From NCBI GenBank assembly GCA_003512585.1, contig DOQE01000005.1:1-5393 (forward strand): a stretch of 5,393 bases of DNA, in the 5' to 3' direction. The position numbers and the translations under genes were made by a program. The DNA is from Bacillota bacterium (GTDB lineage Bacteria; Bacillota_I; Bacilli_A; RFN20; CAG-826). Each line of letters opens with the position of its first letter. The first letter of the stretch is position 1. A model generated the notes under the pieces. That model worked only from the letters and a program-made list of their open reading frames with translations, was not told the DNA's origin and ran no database searches. Below, in pieces: positions 1 through 5,393 of the stretch.

Positions 1-116
1 ATGAGATGAGTAATGATTTTAAAGAATACCTTACTCCTTTGATTGAAGGCGAGACTCCAATCAAATTTAAAAATGGTATTTTTGAAATCGCCTCATTAAA
101 AAAGATAAAGGCTTAA
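1..116 (+). CDS. 3' end of an upstream gene, possibly a PPi-type phosphofructokinase (partial)
   Basis: Only the last 37 codons are present, read from base 3 and ending in TAA at 114-116; the start lies left of the window. The tail contains FKEYLTPLIEGETP followed by NGIFEIASLKKIKA. From memory this resembles the C-terminal end of pyrophosphate-dependent 6-phosphofructokinases, which often finish with a F-x-x-Y-x-x-P-L-I-x-G-E stretch, then a Gly, then a basic L-K-K end. If so, it is a cytoplasmic glycolytic enzyme that phosphorylates fructose 6-phosphate. No catalytic motif is in view, so the assignment is tentative and rests on a short tail. It lies 90 bases before the ATP synthase genes, on the same strand, with no clear terminator between, so read-through into the atp operon is possible. 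Confidence 0.45.
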   Translation, partial: EMSNDFKEYLTPLIEGETPIKFKNGIFEIASLKKIKA

Positions 117-117
117 T

Positions 118-143
118 TCGACATAAAAAGAAAAATGTATAAT
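118..143 (+). promoter_or_regulatory. Candidate sigma-A promoter for the atp operon
   Basis: A perfect -10 hexamer, TATAAT, sits at 138-143. A near-consensus -35, TCGACA, sits at 118-123, one mismatch from TTGACA, but the spacer is only 14 bases against the usual 16-18. The weaker TTAATT at 113-118 would give a 19-base spacer. The site lies in the only sizeable non-coding gap of the window, ahead of the first atp gene. Transcription from it would start near base 150 and give a leader of about 55 bases. The -10 is convincing; the -35 assignment is uncertain. Confidence 0.5.
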
Positions 144-185
144 TAGAATCCGCTAGTCTTGAATATGGCTATTTTTAAGCCTAAA

Positions 186-198
186 CTTACTACGTAAG
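186..198 (+). repeat. Small inverted repeat just before the atpI-like start
   Basis: CTTAC at 186-190 and GTAAG at 194-198 are perfect reverse complements around a three-base loop. The hairpin would end eight bases before the ATG at 207, where a ribosome binding site would normally be, and no good Shine-Dalgarno sequence is present there. It is not followed by a T tract, so it is not a terminator. A five-base stem can occur by chance. Confidence 0.25.
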
Positions 199-206
199 AA
201 ATAATT

Positions 207-623
207 ATGCTTAGCAATATGAAAGAAGAAAAAATTACCTTAATCGCCCTTGTTGGTGTCTACCTAGTGGGTGTTGCTTCTTTTGTTTGTTTTTTCTTTT
301 TGGGAAATCCGGGTTTGCCCTTAGGCTGGATTTTTGGCGGAGCTTTAATGATATTGGCTTATTTATCGATAGTTTTTAGTTCAAAGGCCATTTTAAACGG
401 AGCGACTGGAAAAGGAGTCGGCACTTCTTTTGCCGTTATGTTTTCTTTGCTTAGAATTATTTTATTGGCTGGTGGGCTATTTCTAAGCGGCTTTTATACA
501 TATAAACTACAATCGAATTGGCTTAATGTCTGGACAGTTTTTGGTGGCTATTTGCCTCTTGGGATAGTTACTGGAATCACTGGCTTTATAAATTCGAGAA
601 AGAGCAAAAAGGAAGTTGAATAG
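207..623 (+). CDS. atpI: AtpI-like ATP synthase assembly membrane protein
   Basis: A 138-residue integral membrane protein with four predicted hydrophobic helices at about residues 9-32, 38-60, 75-97 and 105-127, and a short basic tail (NSRKSKKEVE). The size, the position directly before atpB, and a third helix containing SLLRIILLAGG fit the AtpI/UncI family, whose members help assemble the c-ring. The sequence is divergent, so the name rests on layout and context more than on a diagnostic motif. The ATG at 207 has no clear Shine-Dalgarno site; an in-frame ATG at 219 (residue 5) is an alternative start and also lacks one. Its stop TAG at 621-623 directly abuts the atpB start, which indicates cotranscription and probable translational coupling. 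A different small membrane protein cannot be excluded. Confidence 0.65.
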   Translation: MLSNMKEEKITLIALVGVYLVGVASFVCFFFLGNPGLPLGWIFGGALMILAYLSIVFSSKAILNGATGKGVGTSFAVMFSLLRIILLAGGLFLSGFYTYKLQSNWLNVWTVFGGYLPLGIVTGITGFINSRKSKKEVE

Positions 624-1406
624 ATGATTTCGTTAGATTTGGCTTCCATAGCTTCTAATTTCGATGGCTTCCTTGATTTTAAGATCAGTGGTCCTATTAT
701 TTCGTCTTTGACCATTATGCTTATATTGGCTCTTGTTTCCATAATTGTTGGAATAAAAGCTAGAAAAGCAGATCCAAAAAAACCGCCTAAAGGATTGCTT
801 TTATTAATCGATAGTTTTATTTCAAAAATAAATGAATGGACCAAAGATACAATGGGTAGAGAAAATGTTGGCAATTGGCCAGCTTATTTCTTTTGCCTTT
901 TTTCTTATTTGTTCATTTCTTTTATTTGGTCAATAACCGGTTTTCCTAGTGTCATAGATTATTTATTAGTTCCTTTTTGCTTGGCCTTAGTGATGTTCAT
1001 TCTTATTCATTTTACGGCGATTAGATATCAAAAATGGGGTTATTTCCATAGATATGTCGAACCCTTAAAGATTTGGCTTCCCATTAATTTAGTTACTATG
1101 TGGACCCCAATTATTTCTACTAGTTTGCGTATGTTTGGCAATTGCTTGTCTGGGTCTGTGGTTTTAGGAATTTTAAGTTGGGCTTTACGGAAAGCCTCTT
1201 TGGCTATTTTTGGTGTTATGGGTAGTTGGGGACAAATTTTCCTTGCTCCAATTCCTTTGGCTATTTTAAATCTTTATTTCAGTCTTTTCTCTGGATTTAT
1301 CCAGACCCTTGTATTCGCTTCGCTTAATGCCGTTTGGATTTCGCAAGAAATGCCGGAAGAAGAAACAATGGGTTTGCTTGCTCAAGCAACTAGAGGAAAG
1401 AATTAA
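624..1406 (+). CDS. atpB: F1Fo ATP synthase subunit a
   Basis: The 260-residue membrane stator of Fo, which forms the two ion half-channels against the c-ring. The hallmark is SLRMFGN at residues 167-173; Arg169 corresponds to the essential Arg210 of E. coli. Near the C-terminus, SGFIQTLVFASLNAVWIS includes Gln227, equivalent to E. coli Gln252. Hydrophobic segments lie at about 24-44, 86-104, 111-132, 150-187 and 193-238. The segment between the key Arg and Gln is about 16 residues longer than in E. coli, similar to Bacillus-type enzymes as I recall them. The Glu that often follows FGNxxxG (E. coli Glu219) is Ser178 here. The ATG follows the previous stop with no gap, and AAGGAAG at 609-615 serves as ribosome binding site inside the atpI-like gene. 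Confidence 0.95.
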   Translation: MISLDLASIASNFDGFLDFKISGPIISSLTIMLILALVSIIVGIKARKADPKKPPKGLLLLIDSFISKINEWTKDTMGRENVGNWPAYFFCLFSYLFISFIWSITGFPSVIDYLLVPFCLALVMFILIHFTAIRYQKWGYFHRYVEPLKIWLPINLVTMWTPIISTSLRMFGNCLSGSVVLGILSWALRKASLAIFGVMGSWGQIFLAPIPLAILNLYFSLFSGFIQTLVFASLNAVWISQEMPEEETMGLLAQATRGKN

Positions 1407-1412
1407 CCCATA

Positions 1413-1419
1413 GGGAGGT
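1413..1419 (+). promoter_or_regulatory. Strong ribosome binding site of atpE
   Basis: GGGAGGT lies five bases before the ATG at 1425, in the 18-base gap after atpB. It is one of the best Shine-Dalgarno sites in the window and fixes the atpE start. It fits the need for roughly ten or more c subunits per complex. Confidence 0.8.
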
Positions 1420-1424
1420 AATTT

Positions 1425-1691
1425 ATGGGATTTTTACAAGCTTTACTACCAATGCTAGCAGACGCTAGCCAAGCCGGGCTAATTGCTATTGGGGCTGGAT
1501 TAGCAGTTTGTTTTGGTACTTTCTCCGCTATTGGAGAATCATTGATTTGCTGCCACGCAATAGATGGCATGGTTAGAAATCCAGAAATGCAAAAGAAGTT
1601 GCAATCTACCATGATTCTTGCCGTTGCTTTGGATGAATCAACTGGTATTTATGCTCTTATAGTTGCCATTTTAATCATCTTCGTTTTATAA
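1425..1691 (+). CDS. atpE: F1Fo ATP synthase subunit c (probable Na+-binding, two-carboxylate type)
   Basis: An 88-residue helical hairpin that forms the rotor ring. Helix 1 spans about residues 16-46, the cytoplasmic loop has the family motif RNPE at 51-54 (usually RQPE), and helix 2 spans about 60-88. The ion-binding glutamate is Glu71 within ESTGIY (71-76). Glu-Ser-Thr-x-x-Tyr is the signature of Na+-binding rings such as Ilyobacter tartaricus. Counting back 13 residues from loop Arg51 places Glu38 at the site of Ilyobacter Gln32; Fusobacterium nucleatum has Glu there. Na+ coupling is therefore a reasoned inference, not shown. Oddities are Asp70 beside Glu71, a weakened helix-1 glycine motif (Phe33, Ser34 and Ala35 in its core), and Cys29, Cys42, Cys43 and His44 in or near the membrane. 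The start is set by the strong site at 1413-1419. Confidence 0.95.
   Translation: MGFLQALLPMLADASQAGLIAIGAGLAVCFGTFSAIGESLICCHAIDGMVRNPEMQKKLQSTMILAVALDESTGIYALIVAILIIFVL
1454..1469 (+). repeat. Perfect hairpin near the 5' end of atpE
   Basis: GCTAGC occurs at 1454-1459 and again at 1464-1469, separated by AGAC. Because GCTAGC is itself a palindrome, the two copies form both a direct repeat and a six-base-pair stem with a four-base loop. It begins 29 bases after the A of the atpE start and encodes LADAS. A role in mRNA stability or in pacing translation is possible but unproven; alanine-rich coding could produce it by chance. Confidence 0.35.
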
Positions 1692-1692
1692 G

Positions 1693-2271
1693 ATGCATAA
1701 ATTATTTCTTTTAAACATATTCTCAGATTCTTCTTCGATATCTGATACCCCATTTGATAGAGATGGATTCATAGCAAAGTTATTCCCAAACGGCATTTAT
1801 GACTTTGTTATCCAAATCATTGCTTTTGTTATTTTGATATTGATCATGTTTTTCTTTGCCTATAAGCCAGTAAAAGCCTATATGAAAAAAAGACACGATT
1901 ATATTGATAATGAACTCAGAAGTGCAGAAGCTGCCAATAAAGTTGCCTTAGAAGCCGCCAATAAAAAAGATGACATCATTAATGAAGGCAAGACTGAGGC
2001 TAGCCAAATTGTATCAAATGCTAAAATCCAAGCCGAAAAGATGAAAGAAGATGCCATCAATGAAGCTAATCAAATTTCAACAAGAAGAAGAAAAGAAGCT
2101 GACGAAGATATTGCTTTGGCTAAAGAAAAATCAATAAAGGAAGCCAAAAAGGAAATTGTCGATTTAACAATCCTAGCTTCATCGAAGCTATTAGAACGCA
2201 ACTTAAACGAAGAAGATGATAAAAAATTTGTTTCTTCTTTTGTTAAAGAAATCCAGGATGATAAAAAATGA
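1693..2271 (+). CDS. atpF: F1Fo ATP synthase subunit b
   Basis: A 192-residue peripheral stalk protein. A pre-membrane stretch of about 35 residues is followed by one transmembrane helix at about 36-57 and then a long, charged, alanine-rich helix (about 58-170) typical of the b-subunit dimer that binds delta. A basic cluster, RRRKEAD, lies at 131-137 within the coiled-coil region. The N-terminal extension has no lipobox cysteine, so unlike some mycoplasma b subunits it does not look like a lipoprotein. The ATG comes one base after the atpE stop and has no recognisable Shine-Dalgarno site, so translation is probably coupled to atpE. No alternative upstream of the membrane helix has a better site. 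The gene ends in TGA, overlapping the atpH start as ATGA. Confidence 0.93.
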   Translation: MHKLFLLNIFSDSSSISDTPFDRDGFIAKLFPNGIYDFVIQIIAFVILILIMFFFAYKPVKAYMKKRHDYIDNELRSAEAANKVALEAANKKDDIINEGKTEASQIVSNAKIQAEKMKEDAINEANQISTRRRKEADEDIALAKEKSIKEAKKEIVDLTILASSKLLERNLNEEDDKKFVSSFVKEIQDDKK

Positions 2272-2819
2272 ATTCTTCAATGTGTGAAGGCTTTGCCAAG
2301 GCTTTATTTTCTTTGACTAAGAAAGAAGACTTGCTTAATGTCAATTTAGCCTTGGACGAAGTAAAAAAACAAATGGATGAGAATAAGGATTTTTCCTTAT
2401 TTTTGCTTTCATATGAAGTATCAACTTTGCAAAAGCAAAAAGTCCTTAATAATGTTTTTTCCTTGTTTAACCTTCCTCATTTTGTTTCTTTTCTTTCTGT
2501 TTTGGCTTCTTACCATGGATTTGATACTTTTGAAAAAGTTATTGACGATTTCCATTCATTATCAGACTTAGAACTAGGGATAAAAAGAGGGATTGTTTAC
2601 ACTCGTTTCCATTTATCTAAATCTGATTTAGAAAAAATAGAAGCTGCTTTTGAAATGAAAGAAAAAAAGACAATCAAATTAAAAAATATTATCGATTTTA
2701 ACGTGATCGGTGGACTAAAGGTTTCTCTAGATGGGGAAGTTTACGATTACACGATTGCAAATAGATTAAATAAATTACGTGCTTCTTTAATTCAAGGAGG
2801 GAATTCTAATGAAGATTGA
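2268..2819 (+). CDS. atpH: F1Fo ATP synthase subunit delta
   Basis: A 183-residue stator protein that joins the b stalk to the top of the alpha3beta3 head. The N-terminal helical domain (about 5-105) includes the family-like start FAKALFSL at 9-16. The C-terminal domain carries the conserved stretch IDFNVIGGLKVSLDGEVYDY at 142-161, followed by IANRLNKLRASL at 163-174. The start overlaps the end of atpF by four bases (ATGA), and AGGA at 2255-2258 gives a nine-base spacing to the ATG; Met5 (ATG at 2280) is a less likely start. The last codons contain the ribosome binding site and start of atpA, with an 11-base overlap. It ends in TGA at 2817-2819. Confidence 0.93.
   Translation: MNSSMCEGFAKALFSLTKKEDLLNVNLALDEVKKQMDENKDFSLFLLSYEVSTLQKQKVLNNVFSLFNLPHFVSFLSVLASYHGFDTFEKVIDDFHSLSDLELGIKRGIVYTRFHLSKSDLEKIEAAFEMKEKKTIKLKNIIDFNVIGGLKVSLDGEVYDYTIANRLNKLRASLIQGGNSNED
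2794..2801 (+). promoter_or_regulatory. Strong ribosome binding site of atpA inside atpH
   Basis: AAGGAGGG, near-perfect complementarity to the 16S rRNA tail, lies seven bases before the ATG at 2809 and within the last codons of atpH. It fixes the atpA start despite the overlap and suggests independent, efficient initiation for a subunit needed in three copies. Confidence 0.8.
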
Positions 2820-4314
2820 TTCAAATGCCATTGCAAGTTTGCTAAAAAGCCAAATAGAAAATTTTGATTCAAAGATAGAACAAAGCGAAACGGGGACCGT
2901 TATTGCCGTGGGCGATGGGATTGCTACTATTTATGGTTTAAATAACGTCATGCTTGGCGAACTTTTATTATTTCCTTATGGGGTTTATGGCATGGCTATG
3001 AATCTAGATGAAGAAGATGTTGGGGCTGTTTTGTTTGGCTCTGATGTAGAAATTAAAGAAGGCGATAACGTTAAACGTACTGGTAAAGTAGTTGAAGTAG
3101 GTGTTGGGGATGAAGTTTTGGGCAGAGTTATATCTTCATTAGGGTTACCAATAGATGAAAAAGGACCAATCACTTATAAGAAAACTAGGCCAATTGAAAG
3201 AATTGCCCCGGGGGTTATGAAAAGAAAATCCGTCGATACTCCTTTAGTAACCGGTATAAAAGCCATTGACGCCATGATTCCCATTGGTCGAGGTCAAAGA
3301 GAATTAATCATAGGCGATAGGCAAACTGGGAAAACCGCGATTGCTTTAGATGCCATTGTTTCCCAAAAAGGAAAAAACGTAAAATGTGTTTATTGCGCGA
3401 TAGGGCAAAAAAATTCTTCCGTTGCTTCTATCGCTGATAAATTGGCTGAATTAGGATGCAGAGATTATGTAACCATTGTTAGTTCTAGTGCATCCGAATC
3501 TGCCCCTTTGCAATATATTGCTCCATTTTCCGCTATGGCAATTGCAGAAGAATGGATGGAAAAAGGCGAAGACGTGTTGATTGTTTTCGATGATTTATCT
3601 AAACACGCGGTTGCTTATAGAACCTTGTCTTTGCTTTTAAAAAGAGCTCCTGGAAGAGAAGCTTATCCAGGCGATATTTTTTATCTCCATTCTAGGCTTT
3701 TGGAAAGGGCTTGCAGGTTAAGCGATGAATATGGGGGCGGTTCAATAACGGCTTTGCCAATTGTAGAAACCCAAGCAGGCGATATATCTGCCTATATTCC
3801 TACTAATATTATTTCCATTACCGATGGCCAAATCTTTTTGATTACTGATTATTTTAATGCTGGTCAAAGGCCTGCTATCGATAGCGGGTTCTCCGTTTCT
3901 AGAGTTGGTTCAAGCGCCCAAACCAAAGCCATGAAACAAGTTGCCTCTTCTTTAAAGATTGAGTTAGCAAGTTATAGAGAAATGCTTTCTTTTGCCCAAT
4001 TTGGAAGCGATTTGGATGAATCAACTAAAAAAATTCTTACTCATGGGGCAGTTTTAATGGAGACATTAAAACAAAAGCAATACTCTCCTTATCCTTTAGA
4101 AAAACAAATATTGGAATTATTTGCCGTAAAAAAAGGTTATTTTGACTGTTTAAAAATTGAAGAAATTGCTAGTACTTTAGAAGAAATGGACGATTACGTG
4201 TATGCAAATTATCCTTCTATTATTTCTAGATTAAAGCAAGGGGATACTTTAACTAATGATGAGCAAAACGAATTGGAGAATTCCATAAAATCTTTCTTTG
4301 CAAGCAGGAAGTAG
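2809..4314 (+). CDS. atpA: F1Fo ATP synthase subunit alpha
   Basis: A 501-residue, full-length alpha subunit, which alternates with beta in the F1 head and provides the non-catalytic nucleotide sites. In order: an N-terminal delta-binding and beta-barrel domain with GTVIAVGDGIATIYGL at 29-44; the nucleotide domain with Walker A GDRQTGKT at 169-176; the IGQKNSSVA region at 198-206; Walker B ending LIVFDDLSKHAVAYR at 257-271; and the signature PAIDSGFSVSRVGS at 355-368. Arg365 corresponds to the arginine finger that reaches the beta catalytic site (E. coli Arg376). A helical C-terminal domain (about 375-501) follows. DSGFS in the signature replaces the more usual NVGLS but still fits the family pattern. 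No frameshift or missing catalytic residue is seen. atpG begins three bases after the stop. Confidence 0.98.
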   Translation: MKIDSNAIASLLKSQIENFDSKIEQSETGTVIAVGDGIATIYGLNNVMLGELLLFPYGVYGMAMNLDEEDVGAVLFGSDVEIKEGDNVKRTGKVVEVGVGDEVLGRVISSLGLPIDEKGPITYKKTRPIERIAPGVMKRKSVDTPLVTGIKAIDAMIPIGRGQRELIIGDRQTGKTAIALDAIVSQKGKNVKCVYCAIGQKNSSVASIADKLAELGCRDYVTIVSSSASESAPLQYIAPFSAMAIAEEWMEKGEDVLIVFDDLSKHAVAYRTLSLLLKRAPGREAYPGDIFYLHSRLLERACRLSDEYGGGSITALPIVETQAGDISAYIPTNIISITDGQIFLITDYFNAGQRPAIDSGFSVSRVGSSAQTKAMKQVASSLKIELASYREMLSFAQFGSDLDESTKKILTHGAVLMETLKQKQYSPYPLEKQILELFAVKKGYFDCLKIEEIASTLEEMDDYVYANYPSIISRLKQGDTLTNDEQNELENSIKSFFASRK

Positions 4315-4317
4315 ACA

Positions 4318-5160
4318 ATGAGCAGCGGGCTAAACAAAACAAAAAGGCGAATCGCTTCGGTCAAGGCAACAGAAAAGATTACCAAGGCCATGGAAATGAT
4401 AGCAAGCGTCAAGATGAAACGTAGCAGGGATCAATTCGATGCTTCTTCTTTGTCAAAGAGTAAATGCATGGATATCCTTTCTTCTGTTTTTGCTTCCATT
4501 AAGAAAACGCCTTATTTTTGTTTGCCTAATGAAGGTAACAAAACTTTATATATTATCATTTCTAGTGATTTGGGGTTATGTGGCGGGTATAACAGCAATG
4601 TTTTTAAATTATTTGATCCCGAATATAAAGAGGATGATGAAATAATTGCCTTTGGATCAAAAGCAATTTCTCATTATGATGAAAAGAAAGGCTATAAGAT
4701 TTCTTCTTTGCTTAAAACTCCTTCTTTAGACATTAGTTTATTTGAGCTAACCAAATTAGCCTCGCTTTTATTACAGGAATATAAAAAGAATAGATTCGGC
4801 TCTATAAAAATAATTTCGACTAGGTATGTTAATTCTTTAAATTTTGTCGCTAGTTCTACAACCTTGTTGCCTATTTCAATTCCCACTTATGAAAATGAGT
4901 ATGGTGGCGTGCCTCCTTTAATTGAGCCTAGCCCGGAAGCGGTTATTAATTCTATTATTCCATTAAGCCTAGGCTATATTTTAAAAGAAGCTATAGATGA
5001 AGCTAAACTTTGTGAACAAAGTAGCAGACGCAATGCAATGGATAACGCTAATGATAACGCTGATGAATTATTGAAAAATCTCAATATTGAATATAACAAA
5101 TCTAGACAATCGTCCATTACCCAGGAAATTGTTGAAGTAGTATCGGGAAGTTTGAATTAA
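4318..5160 (+). CDS. atpG: F1Fo ATP synthase subunit gamma
   Basis: A 280-residue central shaft that turns with the c-ring inside the alpha3beta3 head. The N-terminal helix carries the family signature RRIASVKATEKITKAMEMIA (10-29). The globular part has SSDLGLCGGYNSNVF at 82-96, where the usual SDRGLCG arginine is Leu85. The C-terminal helix carries RRNAMDNANDNADELL at 237-252 and YNKSRQSSITQEIVEVVSG at 259-277, the part that pairs with the N-terminal helix in the rotor coiled coil. AGGA at 4306-4309, inside the end of atpA, lies eight bases before the ATG. The length is normal for the family. The variable middle region (about 100-210) is poorly conserved, as expected. Confidence 0.96.
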   Translation: MSSGLNKTKRRIASVKATEKITKAMEMIASVKMKRSRDQFDASSLSKSKCMDILSSVFASIKKTPYFCLPNEGNKTLYIIISSDLGLCGGYNSNVFKLFDPEYKEDDEIIAFGSKAISHYDEKKGYKISSLLKTPSLDISLFELTKLASLLLQEYKKNRFGSIKIISTRYVNSLNFVASSTTLLPISIPTYENEYGGVPPLIEPSPEAVINSIIPLSLGYILKEAIDEAKLCEQSSRRNAMDNANDNADELLKNLNIEYNKSRQSSITQEIVEVVSGSLN

Positions 5161-5163
5161 TCA

Positions 5164-5170
5164 AGAGGAG
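5164..5170 (+). promoter_or_regulatory. Ribosome binding site of atpD
   Basis: AGAGGAG lies six bases before the ATG at 5177, in the 16-base gap after the atpG stop. It supports the chosen atpD start and efficient translation of a three-copy subunit. Confidence 0.75.
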
Positions 5171-5176
5171 AGAAAT

Positions 5177-5393
5177 ATGAAAAAAATCGAGGAAGCTTTA
5201 AAAGGAATTATTGTTAGGGCCGTAGGTCCTGTCATTGATGTTAAATTTGAAAACAGGCATCTTCCGGAAATCTTAACTGCTTTGCAAGTTCCTCTTTCTA
5301 ATGATAAATCATTAACCTTGGAAGTAATGCAGCATATCGGCGATGATGTAGTAAGAAGTGTTGCCATGGGTCCTACAGACGGCTTAAAAAGAG
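5177..5393 (+). CDS. atpD: F1Fo ATP synthase subunit beta (5' part only)
   Basis: The first 72 codons of the catalytic beta subunit, which makes or hydrolyses ATP; the rest, including Walker A and the catalytic Glu, lies beyond the right edge. The visible part is the N-terminal beta-barrel domain: GIIVRAVGPVIDVKFENRHL at 10-29, LPEILTAL at 29-36, LTLEVMQHIGDDVVRSVAMG at 46-65, then TDGLKR at 67-72, all familiar beta features. A short lead of about nine residues (MKKIEEALK) precedes the conserved barrel. The start is supported by the site at 5164-5170. The frame stays open to the window end. Confidence 0.95.
   Translation, partial: MKKIEEALKGIIVRAVGPVIDVKFENRHLPEILTALQVPLSNDKSLTLEVMQHIGDDVVRSVAMGPTDGLKR

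Noticed and set aside
158..181. AT-rich imperfect hairpin as terminator of the upstream gene
   Set aside because: The stem is weak and interrupted and is not followed by a T tract; it also lies downstream of the probable atp promoter.
548..874. Minus-strand open frame opposite atpI/atpB
   Set aside because: It lies antisense to two well-supported membrane protein genes, has no recognisable domain, and looks like a shadow of biased codon use.
1403..1612. Minus-strand open frame opposite atpE
   Set aside because: It is antisense to the confident atpE gene, with no ribosome binding site or family resemblance.
1693..1800. Lipoprotein signal on subunit b, as in some mycoplasmas
   Set aside because: There is no cysteine in the N-terminal region, so no lipobox.
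2377..2571. Plus-strand open frame within atpH
   Set aside because: It is an alternative frame inside the delta gene; its hydrophobic translation comes from T-rich codons.
2269..2819. Possible use of TGA as tryptophan (Mycoplasma code)
   Set aside because: TGA ends atpF and atpH exactly where the proteins should end, and tryptophan is encoded by TGG throughout.
4570..4575. Leu85 replacing Arg in the SDRGLCG motif of gamma as a defect
   Set aside because: The rest of gamma is intact, and I believe Leu occurs here in related low-GC lineages, so it is more likely lineage variation than damage.
5161..5367. Minus-strand open frame opposite atpD
   Set aside because: The opposite strand encodes the clearly conserved beta N-terminus.

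Overview
This window holds most of a bacterial F1Fo ATP synthase operon, all on the + strand and tightly packed. The order is: 3' end of an upstream gene, a 90-base gap with a probable promoter, atpI-like gene, atpB (a), atpE (c), atpF (b), atpH (delta), atpA (alpha), atpG (gamma), and the first 72 codons of atpD (beta), which runs off the right edge. A downstream atpC (epsilon) would be expected but is not in view.

The DNA is AT-rich, with A/T-ending codons and strong AGGAGG-type ribosome binding sites. Subunit b has an N-terminal stretch before its membrane helix, and the c loop reads RNPE rather than the usual RQPE. Together these suggest a low-GC Firmicute or Mollicutes-related lineage, perhaps an uncultured, host-associated member of the Bacilli/Erysipelotrichia/RF39 group. 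This placement is inference. TGA is a real stop here: atpF and atpH both end in TGA at sensible places and tryptophan is encoded by TGG. That argues for the standard bacterial code and against a Mycoplasma/Spiroplasma code.

The Fo genes (a, c, b) form the membrane ion channel, rotor ring and stator. Delta joins b to the alpha3beta3 head, and gamma couples ring rotation to catalysis in alpha/beta. The AtpI-like protein at the head of the operon probably helps assemble the c-ring. Strong Shine-Dalgarno sites precede atpE, atpA and atpD, whose products are needed in several copies per complex. atpF starts one base after the atpE stop with no clear site, and atpH overlaps atpF by four bases.

The most interesting point is subunit c. 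Its second helix carries the ESTGIY signature of Na+-binding c-rings, and its first helix has a glutamate (E38) where Na+ enzymes have Gln or Glu. This matches the two-carboxylate Na+ motif described for Fusobacterium nucleatum. The same subunit has a degraded glycine motif, an extra Asp next to the key Glu, and unusual membrane cysteines. Subunit a lacks the commonly conserved Glu after FGNxxxG. No mobile element, CRISPR array, tRNA or rRNA gene was seen.
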